Below the pieces are notes generated by a model. The model ran no database searches. It saw only the letters and a list, made by a program, of their open reading frames with translations, and was not told where the DNA came from. Position numbers and translations under genes: made by a program. From Amycolatopsis camponoti (lineage in GTDB: Bacteria; Actinomycetota; Actinomycetes; Mycobacteriales; Pseudonocardiaceae), in NCBI RefSeq assembly GCF_902497555.1, contig NZ_CABVGP010000002.1, positions 2,244,501 through 2,308,500 of the forward strand: DNA of 64,000 nt, read 5' to 3'. Numbering within the stretch: position 1 is the first letter of the stretch; each line of letters begins with the position of its first letter. Positions 26,236 through 34,360 of this stretch are shown here, piece after piece.

Positions 26236-26772
26236 GTGGCCGACGAACTGACTCGGAAACGCCGGACGGACGCCGAACACAACCGCCGGCACCTCGTCGC
26301 GGTCGCGCACACGGCCTTCGCGCGCCACGGCCCGGACCTGCCGGTGCGGGAGATCGCGCGGCGCGCGGGTCTGGCCCCGGCGACCGTCCACCGGCACTTC
26401 CCGAGCCGCGCAGACCTCCTCGCCGCCGTGCTCGACGGCCAGGTCGACCGGTGCGAGCGGCAGCTGCGGGCCGCGATGGCCGATCCGGACAGCCGCCGCG
26501 CGCTGAGCCGCACGTTCCACCGCTTCGGCGAATGGCAGGCCACGGAGCCGGGACTGACCGGTGTCCTTTCCGGACCGGAGTTCGCCGGCCGGCGCCGCGC
26601 GCACGCCGAGGCGTTCGCGCGGCTGGTCGAGCGGGCCCGCGCAGACGGCGTCCTCCGGCCTCGGGTGACGGTCGAGGACGTCCGGCTCGCGCTGACCGCG
26701 TTGACATCGGCGCAAACCGGCGAGGCCGCGCGGCGGCTGACCGCGGTGCTGCTCACCGGGCTGCTGACCTGA
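26236..26772 (+). CDS. TetR-family transcriptional regulator
   Basis: 178 residues from GTG. The N-terminal helix-turn-helix (LPVREIARRAGLAPATVHRHFPSR, read in two parts) is typical. The C-terminal ligand domain resembles the SbtR-like group (MSQTGE-type ending, here LTSAQTGEAARRLTAVLL). It lies between the divergent quinone oxidoreductase and the downstream peptide/cyclodehydratase pair (81 bp gap), so it could regulate either or both. Confidence 0.85.
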   Translation: MADELTRKRRTDAEHNRRHLVAVAHTAFARHGPDLPVREIARRAGLAPATVHRHFPSRADLLAAVLDGQVDRCERQLRAAMADPDSRRALSRTFHRFGEWQATEPGLTGVLSGPEFAGRRRAHAEAFARLVERARADGVLRPRVTVEDVRLALTALTSAQTGEAARRLTAVLLTGLLT

Positions 26773-26853
26773 TTGCCCCCATCCGGCCCTGGTGGGCCCG
26801 GGACCAGCCGGGCACGATGGAAGTTGCCGGTAAACGACATCAAGGGGGATTTC

Positions 26854-27078
26854 GTGGACGAGTTCACACGCGCGCTCGAGACGGCGTTCGGAACCGGGCC
26901 GGTCGGGACGGCGGAGCTGACGGTCGACCCGCTGGACGGCCGGGCGACGACCGGATCCGGCGGGAACGACCCGGTGCGGCCGTCGGTCAGCCCGTGCCGG
27001 CTGGAACCGCCGGTGCTCCCGACGGGGTGCATCTGCCGCGTCGAGCGTCCGGCATCGGTGGCCGCGATCCACGGGTGA
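26854..27078 (+). CDS. Putative RiPP precursor peptide for a YcaO cyclodehydratase
   Basis: 74 residues from a GTG start with AAGGGGGA ideally placed upstream. The N-terminal ~38 residues (DEFTRALETAFGTGPVG..., acidic and amphipathic) look like a leader. The C-terminal half is Cys/Ser/Thr/Pro-rich, with Cys48, Cys59 and Cys61 (SVSPCRLEPP and PTGCICRVE) as heterocyclisable residues. The stop overlaps the GTG of the fused cyclodehydratase gene as GTGA, so the two are translationally coupled, as expected for a substrate and its modifying enzyme. No homologue is recognised. It could instead be a small partner protein of the YcaO enzyme, but composition, size and position all fit a precursor. Confidence 0.7.
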   Translation: MDEFTRALETAFGTGPVGTAELTVDPLDGRATTGSGGNDPVRPSVSPCRLEPPVLPTGCICRVERPASVAAIHG

Positions 27079-29327
27079 CCGAACCGCCCCGGCCGCTCGT
27101 CGGATTCAAGCGCCACCTGAGTGTCGCGGTGGTGCCCGGCGACGCGGTGTACGTGCTGTCCGAAGACGAGGCCGCCGCCCTGCGCGGTCCGCACCTGGAG
27201 TCCCTGGTCCCGTTGCTGGACGGCACCCGGGACTTCACCGCGGTGCACCGCGAGCTGCCCGAGGACGTCCCCGCCGAACAAGCCGCCGGCCTGCTGGCCC
27301 GGCTCGCGGAGACACAGGTGGTCGGCCTGCGCTCCGCGGCCGGTTCCGCGGCGGAGCGGCCGGCGCTGGCCTACTGGGACGCCATCGGCGGCGACGGTGA
27401 AGCCGCGACGGCCGCCGTCGCGCGCGGCCGGGTCGCGCTGGCCGGTGCGGGTTCCACTCCGGCCGCGGCGGAAGCCTTGCGCGCGTCGGGCCTGACCGTG
27501 GTCGAGCGAGCCGAGGACGCGGACCTGTCCGTCGTGCTGTGCCGGGACTACCTCGAGGCCGGTCTGTCCGAAGTGGACGCACGGCAGCGGGCGGCCGGAC
27601 GGCCCTGGCTGCTCGCCAAGCCGACCGGGTCACGGCTGTCGATCGGCCCGTTCTTCACCCCCGGCGACGGCCCCTGCTGGCACTGCCTGGCCACGCGGCT
27701 GTGGGGCAACCGGCCCGCCGAAGCGCACGTCCGGGACACCCTCGGCCTGCCGGGACCGCTTCCGCGCCCGGAGGTCACGCTCGCCCCGCTGGCTGCCCTC
27801 GCGGTGAACCTCGTCGCGTTGGAAGCGGTCAAATGGCTGGCCGGGCGGCGAAATCCCGGCCAGTGTGCACTGTGGACGTTCGACAGCGGTGACCTGACCG
27901 GGGAACGGCACGAGGTTCGCGCCCGTCCGCAGTGCGCCTCTTGCGGGAACCCGGAGCTGGTGCGTGAGCGGACCCGCCGGCCCGTGCGCCTGGAACCCAG
28001 GACGAAGACCGACACCGCGGGCGGCGGGCACCGCGCGGTAGCGCCGGAGCAGGTGCTCGGCACCTACCGGCACCTCGTCAGCCCGCTGACCGGCGTGGTC
28101 AAGGAGCTGCGACGCGACACACGCGGTCCGGCCCTGTTCGCCTCCTACCGCTCCGGGCCCAACATCGCGCTGGGCCGTCGTGGCGCCGACCGGTTGCGCA
28201 CGGCCCTGCGGAGCCAGAACGGCGGCAAGGGCGTCACCCCGGTCCAGGCCGAGGTGGGAGCGCTGTGCGAGGCCCTCGAACGGCACAGCGGTCACTACGA
28301 CGGCGACGAAGAACGCGTACGGGCCAGCTTCCGTTCGCTGGGCGAAGCGGCGGTGCACCCCGACACCTGCCAGCTGTTCCACGAGCGCCAGTACCCCGGC
28401 CGGGTGCGGGCCCGCGAGCGCCACGGCCCGTTCCAGTTCGTCTGCGACCCGTTCGACGACGACGCCGAGCTGGACTGGACGCCGGTGTGGTCGCTCACCC
28501 GCGGCGAGCACCGGTTGTTCCCGACCGCGTTGCTGTACTTCGGCGTGCCCGCCGGACCGGGGCCGGTGTCCGTGTTCGCCGACTCCAACGGCAACGCGGC
28601 GGGAAGCACGCTCGAAGACGCCGCGCTGCAGGGGATGCTCGAGGTCGTGGAGCGCGACGCCGTCGCGCTGTGGTGGTACAACCGCACCCGCCAGCGGGGC
28701 GTCGACCTCGACGCGTTCGGTGATCCGTGGCTCGGCGAGCTTCGCCGCACGTATGCCGGAGTGGGCCGGGACGTCTGGGTGCTGGACGTGACCTCCGACA
28801 TCGGGATACCCGTGTTCGCCGCGCTGTCCCGGTGCGTCGGCGGGCCGTCCGAGAAGATCATGATGGGCTTCGGTGCGCACCTGGACCCGGCCGTCGCCCT
28901 GCGGCGCGCGCTGACCGAGCTGAACCAGATGATGCCCGCCGTCCTCGACGGGTGGGACGGCGGCGACGACCCGGACGCGGCCCGGTGGCTGCGCGAGGCC
29001 GCGGTGGCCGAGCAGCGGTACCTCCTCCCCGATCCGGCGCGACGGGCCGTCGGACCGGCGGACCACGGCTACGCGTACTCGGCCGACCTGCTGGCGGATC
29101 TGGGACTGGTGCGGGCGAAGATCGAGCGGGCCGGACTGGAGGTGTTCGTGCTCGATCAGACGCGCCCGGACATCGGCCTCCCCGTCGTGAAGGTGCTCGT
29201 CCCCGGGATGCGCGGGCTCTGGGCGCGGTTCGCGCCCGGCCGGCTCTACGACGTGCCCGTGCGGCTCGGCCGGCTGGCCGAGCCGCACGGCTACGACGAT
29301 CTCAACCCGTTCCCGATCTTCCTCTAG
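27075..29327 (+). CDS. Fused TOMM cyclodehydratase (RRE/ThiF-like C domain + YcaO D domain)
   Basis: 750 residues. Residues ~1-90 resemble a leader-binding RRE (AVYVLSEDEAAALRGPHLES). Residues ~115-300 form an ocin-ThiF/E1-like domain with paired zinc cysteines C201-x-x-C204 (PCWHC) and C287-x-x-C290 (QCASC). Residues ~330-750 are YcaO, with ALCEALERHSG (E399/E402/R403), the nucleotide motif NGNAAGSTLEDAAL and MLEVVERDA (E523/E526/R527), and a C-terminus ending NPFPIFL, a shortened form of the proline-rich PxPxP tail of azoline cyclodehydratases. The enzyme uses ATP to convert Cys/Ser/Thr of a leader-bound peptide into azolines. No dehydrogenase, protease or exporter gene lies next to it. It overlaps the convergent esterase gene by four bases. 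Confidence 0.88.
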   Translation: MTEPPRPLVGFKRHLSVAVVPGDAVYVLSEDEAAALRGPHLESLVPLLDGTRDFTAVHRELPEDVPAEQAAGLLARLAETQVVGLRSAAGSAAERPALAYWDAIGGDGEAATAAVARGRVALAGAGSTPAAAEALRASGLTVVERAEDADLSVVLCRDYLEAGLSEVDARQRAAGRPWLLAKPTGSRLSIGPFFTPGDGPCWHCLATRLWGNRPAEAHVRDTLGLPGPLPRPEVTLAPLAALAVNLVALEAVKWLAGRRNPGQCALWTFDSGDLTGERHEVRARPQCASCGNPELVRERTRRPVRLEPRTKTDTAGGGHRAVAPEQVLGTYRHLVSPLTGVVKELRRDTRGPALFASYRSGPNIALGRRGADRLRTALRSQNGGKGVTPVQAEVGALCEALERHSGHYDGDEERVRASFRSLGEAAVHPDTCQLFHERQYPGRVRARERHGPFQFVCDPFDDDAELDWTPVWSLTRGEHRLFPTALLYFGVPAGPGPVSVFADSNGNAAGSTLEDAALQGMLEVVERDAVALWWYNRTRQRGVDLDAFGDPWLGELRRTYAGVGRDVWVLDVTSDIGIPVFAALSRCVGGPSEKIMMGFGAHLDPAVALRRALTELNQMMPAVLDGWDGGDDPDAARWLREAAVAEQRYLLPDPARRAVGPADHGYAYSADLLADLGLVRAKIERAGLEVFVLDQTRPDIGLPVVKVLVPGMRGLWARFAPGRLYDVPVRLGRLAEPHGYDDLNPFPIFL

Positions 29328-30523
29328 CACTGCCCGTCGGCGAGGACCCAGTACCCCGGGGACGTCTCACGCAGGGCGTGCGTGGTGAACGTGTTCCACA
29401 GGCCCATGGCCTGGTCGGAGCCGTTCGCGTACGTCTGGCCGCCGCTCTGGTGCGCCCGGCCGGCCTGCGTGTGGGCGTAGTTGCTGGCGTTCACGCAGGT
29501 GCCCGACGGCTGGGTGGACGTCGGCGTGGTCGTGGTCGTCGTCGGTGGTGTGGTCGTGGTGCCGCCGGAAGCCAGGCCCCAGAACACGCCCGTGTAGTAG
29601 CTGGAGCAGATGCCCGCCAGGAAGTACGCGCCGGTGCTGCCGCACTGCGTCGTGCCGGTGCCCGGGTCGACCGCGGTGCCGTGGCCCATGCCGGCGATCG
29701 AGTACAGCTGGACCTTGTCGGCGTAGGTCGTCAACGTCGTGCCGCCGGGCAGGGACTGCGTGCTCGTCGGCGTCTGGGAGACGCCGTGGACCGCGGTCCA
29801 CTGGTCGCGCAGCTCGGTGCCGTTGACCGGGTAGACCGTGTAGTCGCCGGTGCCCTGCCAGATCGCGACGCGCGGCCACGGCCCGCTGTAGCCCGGGTTC
29901 TGCGCTGTCACCTTCGACGCCCACTGTGCGGGTGTCAGGTTCTGGTTGTTCTGCTGGCAGCTCGTCGCCTGCGTGACGCTCGTGGCGCACTGCGCGGGCA
30001 GCCCGGCGTCGATGCCACCGCCGGCGAAGACGTCCGGGTACGCGGCCAGCAGGTCCGCCGTCATGCCGCCACCGGCCGACAGGCCCGTCACGAACACGCG
30101 GGAGCGGTCCGAGCCGTGGTCGCCGATCGCCTTGTCCACCATGGACTTGACGGACGCGGCCTCGCCGTTGCCCCGGGTGTCGTCGGCCGTGGAGAACCAG
30201 TTGAAGCACTTCAGCGAGTTGTTCGCGGTCGACTGCTGCGGGAACACGACCTCGAAGCGCCACCGGTCGGCCAGTTCGGGCCAGCCGGAGTGGGCGTAGT
30301 AGTCGGAGGCGCTCTGCGTGCAGCCGTGCAGGGCGACGACCACCGGGCGGCCGGCTTCGAGCCCGGACGGCGTGTAGGTGTACATCGCGAGGGCACCCGG
30401 GTTGGCGCCGAAGTTCGCGACCTGGACCAGGGACGACGGTGGCGGGTCGGCGGCGGCCACGCCGACGGTGGTGAGCACGGCGGCGGTGATCGCGGCGAGT
30501 CCGGCGAGGGCGAGCTTGCGCAT
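29324..30523 (-). CDS. Secreted PHB-depolymerase-type esterase with C-terminal binding domain
   Basis: 399 residues. A Sec signal peptide (MRKLALAGLAAITAAVLTTV...AAA) is followed by an esterase/PHB-depolymerase domain with oxyanion segment VVALHGCTQSASDYY and nucleophile elbow GLSAGGGMT. A long Thr/Pro linker (about residues 327-345) leads to a ~55-residue C-terminal domain (NASNYAHTQAGRAHQSGG...), of the kind found on extracellular polyester depolymerases. It probably hydrolyses short-chain polyhydroxyalkanoate or acetylated polysaccharide outside the cell. GAAGGA precedes the chosen ATG. A 3-hydroxybutyrate dehydrogenase and transporter lie 9-11 kb away. Confidence 0.82.
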   Translation of the reverse strand: MRKLALAGLAAITAAVLTTVGVAAADPPPSSLVQVANFGANPGALAMYTYTPSGLEAGRPVVVALHGCTQSASDYYAHSGWPELADRWRFEVVFPQQSTANNSLKCFNWFSTADDTRGNGEAASVKSMVDKAIGDHGSDRSRVFVTGLSAGGGMTADLLAAYPDVFAGGGIDAGLPAQCATSVTQATSCQQNNQNLTPAQWASKVTAQNPGYSGPWPRVAIWQGTGDYTVYPVNGTELRDQWTAVHGVSQTPTSTQSLPGGTTLTTYADKVQLYSIAGMGHGTAVDPGTGTTQCGSTGAYFLAGICSSYYTGVFWGLASGGTTTTPPTTTTTTPTSTQPSGTCVNASNYAHTQAGRAHQSGGQTYANGSDQAMGLWNTFTTHALRETSPGYWVLADGQC

Positions 30524-30694
30524 GGGCGAGTCCTTCTCGTCGTTGAGAGGGTTTCCAGCGACGCTAAATCGGCCCGCTGGTTCGGACCATGTGGCCGTCC
30601 ACCACATCCCCGCGGCGATTCATGGTGACCGGCGGGATGGCTCTCCCCGGGCGCACGCGCTTGGGTTCTGGTGCATCGAGACCGGAGGTGGACC

Positions 30695-32050
30695 GTGCGC
30701 AGATGGCTGGTTGTGGTTCTGGCGGGGGCGCTCGCGGCGGCGCTGCCCGCGTCGGCGTCGGCTTCGGCCGGGAGCTGCCGGGTGGACGTGCCCGGGGCCC
30801 AACGTCAGGTCGCCGTGTGCCTGGACGACCTGACGACGACCGGCACGCTCGCGTCCGGGCACACCGTCGAGGCGGACTGGGCCGGGCTGACGTCGGCCGG
30901 GCTGCCGACGTACGGCCGGGTGCCCGGCGTCCAGGTCGACGGGTACTTCCCGGACACCTCGACGGCGAACACCAACCACGGCTGGAACCACGACTCGCAG
31001 TTCGTGCTGCGCCTGCCCGCGCGGTGGAACGGCGGGCTGGTCGTCTCCGGTTCGCCGGGTGTGCGGCGGCAGTACGCGAACGACCGCGCGATCGGCGACC
31101 AGGCCCTGGCCGAGGGCTACGCGTTCGCCGCGACCGACAAGGGCAACACCGGCGCCGCGTTCTACGACGACGGCGTCCGGCCGGGCGACGCGCCGGCCGA
31201 GTGGAACACGCGCGTCACGCAGCTGACGCTGGCCGCTCGTTCGGCGGCGGCCCGGCACTACCACCGTCCGGTCACGCGGACGCTGGCCGCCGGGCTGTCC
31301 AACGGCGGGTACCTCGTGCGGTGGCAGCTGGAGAACCGGCCGTGGCTCTACGACGGGGGCGTCGACTGGGAGGGGACGCTGTGGCGTGCCGATGGACCGA
31401 ACTTGCTGACGTTCCTGCCACCGGCTCTGCGCGCGTACCCGGCTTACGCGGCGGGGTCGTCCTCGGCGCACCAGTCCATTTTGGACGCCGGGTTCGCGCC
31501 GGGGTCGGAGTTCTTGTGGGACTACCACTACCGCGTCTACTGGGACCTGACCCAGCGGATCTACCGGGAAGAGGTGGATCCCTCGTTCGACGGTGCTCTT
31601 TCGGCCGGAACTCCTTTCTGCGCTTCGGGAACGCCGTCGTGTGACGCGGACTACGCGTACGCGTCGCGCCCCGCTTCGGTGACGCGGGCGGTGGAGCGGA
31701 TCTCGCTGACCGGGCGGATCGGCAAGCCGCTGCTCACGCTGCACGGGACGTTGGACACGCTGCTGCCGATCACGCGGGACTCCGACGTGTACGAGAAGAT
31801 GATCGATTCCGCGGGACGCGGGTCGCTGCACCGGTACTACCGGGTGGTCGACGGCAACCACGTCGACGGGCTGGCCGACGTCTACCCGGACCGGCTGCGG
31901 CCGCTGGGGCCGTGCTTCCGGACGGCGTTCGACGCGCTGGGCGGGTGGCTGCGCGGGGTGCGTCCGCCGGCTTCGGGGACGATCGCGCGGCCGGCCGGCG
32001 CGACTCCCGCGGAACTGGCCACCACCTGCTCGCTGGTCAGTCGCCCTTGA
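30695..32050 (+). CDS. Secreted alpha/beta hydrolase (tannase/feruloyl-esterase or 3HB-oligomer-hydrolase-like)
   Basis: 451 residues from a GTG with GGAGG seven bases upstream. The signal peptide is RRWLVVVLAGALAAALPASASA. The nucleophile elbow is AAGLSNGGYLVRW; the S-N-G-G form is shared by tannase/feruloyl-esterase-like enzymes and by 3-hydroxybutyrate-oligomer hydrolases. Asp (HGTLDTLLPI) and His (VDGNHVDG) would complete the triad. Cys pairs suggest extracellular disulfides. Lying next to the depolymerase, it might cleave released oligomers; substrate assignment is uncertain. Convergent 14-bp overlap with the cellulase gene. Confidence 0.7.
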   Translation: MRRWLVVVLAGALAAALPASASASAGSCRVDVPGAQRQVAVCLDDLTTTGTLASGHTVEADWAGLTSAGLPTYGRVPGVQVDGYFPDTSTANTNHGWNHDSQFVLRLPARWNGGLVVSGSPGVRRQYANDRAIGDQALAEGYAFAATDKGNTGAAFYDDGVRPGDAPAEWNTRVTQLTLAARSAAARHYHRPVTRTLAAGLSNGGYLVRWQLENRPWLYDGGVDWEGTLWRADGPNLLTFLPPALRAYPAYAAGSSSAHQSILDAGFAPGSEFLWDYHYRVYWDLTQRIYREEVDPSFDGALSAGTPFCASGTPSCDADYAYASRPASVTRAVERISLTGRIGKPLLTLHGTLDTLLPITRDSDVYEKMIDSAGRGSLHRYYRVVDGNHVDGLADVYPDRLRPLGPCFRTAFDALGGWLRGVRPPASGTIARPAGATPAELATTCSLVSRP

Positions 32051-32987
32051 TCAGGTGGTCGGCCAGGGCCGGGCTGAACGTGCCCGCCGGGATGCCCGTG
32101 CCGTAGCCGCAGCTGCCGTCCGAATCGCCCGGAACCTTGATCCACAGCTGCATCTCCGGGCCGCCGCCGAGCTGGGAGGGTGCTCCCAGCTTGCGCGCCG
32201 GCGGGTTGCACCACTCCGAGTCCGTCCCGTGGCCGCTCCCGTTGCGGCTGGTGTCCACGACGAACGGCGCCGCGTAGCCCAGGGCCGCGTCGACCGCCTT
32301 GCCGTAGGTCGTCGAGTCGGCGGTCGTGTGAAAATTCGACACGTTCAGCACGAACCCGTGGATCGACTGCACGCCCGCCGACTTCAGGCGCGAAGCCATC
32401 GTCGGCGCCGGGATCCACGTCGCGTTGCCGCCGTCCAGGTAGGCCCATGTGGTGGGTGCCTTGGCCGCGAACTGCGCCGCCGCGTAGTTCAGCAGGTCGA
32501 GGCGGGTCTGGCGGGCGTCGCCGGGGAGGCAGTCGAGCTGGGCGAGCACGTCCGGCTCGATGATCACCACCGCCGGCTTGCCGCCGATGCCGTCGGCGAA
32601 CGCCGAGATCCAGTCGCGGTAGGCCTCGGGGCTGCCCGCGCCGCCGGTCGACTCGCCGCCGCAGTCGCGGCCCGGGATGTTGTACGCCACGAGCACCGGC
32701 AGCTTGTCGGCGACGTCGGCGGCGTAGGTGTACTCGTCGACCGCCGCGCGGACGTCCCCGCTCCAGCTGCCGAACCAGCGGGCGCCCGGCTTGGTCGCGA
32801 TGGCCGTCCGGATCGGGCCGGCGAGGCTGTCGTCCGGGTGGTCGCGGACCCACGCCGCCGGGTTGGAGCCCGGGTCGACGTAGAAGCCGTTCGTCTTCTC
32901 GAGCGGGTTGCCGCCGGCGGCGAGCGCCGGGGACGCGAGCCCGGCGAGCGCCAGCGTCGCGGCCACGAGGATGGTCGGAATACGCAT
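32037..32987 (-). CDS. Secreted glycoside hydrolase family 6 (endoglucanase)
   Basis: 316 residues with a signal peptide (MRIPTILVAATLALAGLASP...). GH6 landmarks are present: NGFYVDPGSNPAAWV, the catalytic-loop segment AYNIPGRDCGGESTGGA (conserved Asp), VIIEPDVLA, GFVLNVSNFHTT and the C-terminal DSEWCNPP and WIKVPGDSDGSC. It hydrolyses beta-1,4-glucans by inversion. There is no cellulose-binding module, and the length is that of a bare catalytic domain. The inverted repeat at 33094-33120 lies upstream and may mediate carbon control. Confidence 0.88.
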   Translation of the reverse strand: MRIPTILVAATLALAGLASPALAAGGNPLEKTNGFYVDPGSNPAAWVRDHPDDSLAGPIRTAIATKPGARWFGSWSGDVRAAVDEYTYAADVADKLPVLVAYNIPGRDCGGESTGGAGSPEAYRDWISAFADGIGGKPAVVIIEPDVLAQLDCLPGDARQTRLDLLNYAAAQFAAKAPTTWAYLDGGNATWIPAPTMASRLKSAGVQSIHGFVLNVSNFHTTADSTTYGKAVDAALGYAAPFVVDTSRNGSGHGTDSEWCNPPARKLGAPSQLGGGPEMQLWIKVPGDSDGSCGYGTGIPAGTFSPALADHLIKGD

Positions 32988-33093
32988 TTCGCGAGTTTGC
33001 CGCGGAGGCGTACAGGGAACGTACAAAAAGAAAAGTGAACCGGACGCGGCCGGCGCCCGTACTACTGGGTGAGGGGCCCCGTCGCTGCTACCC

Positions 33094-33120
33094 TGAAACC
33101 GGTTCCCACCTGCGGTTTCA
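33094..33120. promoter_or_regulatory. Inverted repeat resembling a LacI-type operator
   Basis: TGAAACCG and CGGTTTCA are perfect 8-bp arms with an 11-base spacer. The left part (TGAAACCGGTT) closely resembles the symmetric TGAAACCGGTTTCA-type sites bound by LacI/GalR proteins. It lies about 107 bp upstream of the GH6 start on the minus strand and 114 bp upstream of a small membrane protein on the plus strand, within a 246-bp divergent intergenic region. Confidence 0.4.
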
Positions 33121-33233
33121 CCGTCCGGACGGACCACCCCGTTCGGCCGCTTGCGGGAGCGTTGCCCGTCGTTCATGATGGGGTTCCGGGGTCCGCGAAA
33201 CATTCGTTCACGTCGAATATCCAGGTGTCGGCC

Positions 33234-33707
33234 ATGCTTCGGAAGAACCGCAAGTCCGGAAGTGAACGCCATGCTGCTACCCGTCGCCGAGGCCTCCTGA
33301 TGGCCGCGGCCCTGTCCGGTTTCGCCATCATCGCGGGCCTGCTGCTGCCCGCGCTCGCCGCGGCGGCCTGGGCCATCACGCTCGAACGCCGGCCCCGCCG
33401 GGCGACCGTCGGCTCGGAGCCGGACCCCGAGCCGGACTGGACCGTCGCCGGGATCCAGGCCCGCCTCCGCTTCGAGCAGGCGGCCCGGCGGTTCGCCGAG
33501 GCGGGCACGATCGCGCTGCCGACCCTCCCGATCCCGGAACAGACCGGGCGCGACACGTCCCCGGACCGGCTGCCGTGGCGCGTGCCGCGCACGATCCCGC
33601 CGGCCAGTCCGTCCTCGGGCCGCTTCCCGGCGCCCCGGCTGGCGTTCGCGGCCCCGGACGGCGAGCTGATGCGGCGCATCCTCGAGGGCCTGCGCAAGCT
33701 GGACTGA
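33234..33707 (+). CDS. Small membrane-anchored protein, function unknown
   Basis: 157 residues (a GTG three codons upstream is an alternative start). A basic N-terminus (LRKNRKSGSERH) precedes one hydrophobic helix (LLMAAALSGFAIIAGLLLPALAAAAWAI, about residues 21-48). A Pro/Arg-rich soluble tail follows, ending in a predicted helix (GELMRRILEGLRKLD). No domain is recognised. The Shine-Dalgarno is weak, so the start is uncertain. Confidence 0.55.
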   Translation: MLRKNRKSGSERHAATRRRGLLMAAALSGFAIIAGLLLPALAAAAWAITLERRPRRATVGSEPDPEPDWTVAGIQARLRFEQAARRFAEAGTIALPTLPIPEQTGRDTSPDRLPWRVPRTIPPASPSSGRFPAPRLAFAAPDGELMRRILEGLRKLD

Positions 33708-33775
33708 CTCGCTGTCGATCCGCGGCGTCGCCGTTCGTTCAGGAGGGGAACCACCCCTGGACGAAAGGACACCCG

Positions 33776-34360
33776 ATGCGTTCGATCAGCGTCACCATGA
33801 GCGTCACCCTCGACGGCGTCGTGCAGGGCCTCGGCCGGCCCGACGAAGACACCCGCGGCGGCTTCGCCCACGGCGGCTGGGGCAACCGCTACCAGGACGA
33901 GGTCATGGCCCGCGAGATGGGCCAGGGCATGAGCCGCCCCGGTGACATGCTCTTCGGGCGGCGGACCTGGGAAGACTTCATCGGCGCCTGGGCCGGGCGC
34001 GACGACGGCAACCCCTTCACCACCCACATGAACGCCGTCACCAAGTACGTCGCCTCGACCACCCTCGAGGGGGCCGATGCCTGGCAGAACTCCGTGCTGC
34101 TCGCCGGCGACGCCGAGAAGACCGTCGCCGAGCTGAAGAGCCGTCCCGGGAACGACCTGTCCGTCATCGGCAGCGCCTCGCTCGTGCACTCGCTGCACGC
34201 CGCCGGCCTGGTCGACCGCTACACGCTGCTGATCCACCCCCTGACGCTCGGCGGCGGCCGGCGCCTGTTCGAGGGGCCGGCGCCGCTGACCGAGTTCACG
34301 CTCACCAGCAGCGTCACCACCACGAAGGGCGTGATCATCGCCCGGTACGAGCGTCGCTGA
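33776..34360 (+). CDS. Dihydrofolate-reductase-fold (RibD C-terminal-like) protein
   Basis: 194 residues from an ATG preceded by GAAAGGA. The RibD-C/DHFR-like fold is indicated by SISVTMSVTLDGVVQG at the N-terminus, GDMLFGRRTWEDF, NDLSVIGSASLVHSL and LLIHPLTLGGGRRLFEG. Such stand-alone proteins are putative NADPH-dependent reductases; the physiological substrate is generally unknown. It overlaps the convergent propeller-protein gene by 26 bp. Confidence 0.82.
   Translation: MRSISVTMSVTLDGVVQGLGRPDEDTRGGFAHGGWGNRYQDEVMAREMGQGMSRPGDMLFGRRTWEDFIGAWAGRDDGNPFTTHMNAVTKYVASTTLEGADAWQNSVLLAGDAEKTVAELKSRPGNDLSVIGSASLVHSLHAAGLVDRYTLLIHPLTLGGGRRLFEGPAPLTEFTLTSSVTTTKGVIIARYERR

Noticed and set aside
26451..27074. 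N-terminal extension of the YcaO gene back into tetR
   Set aside because: The sequence there is a frame shadow of tetR and the precursor peptide; the GTG at 27075 overlaps the peptide stop and begins the conserved region.
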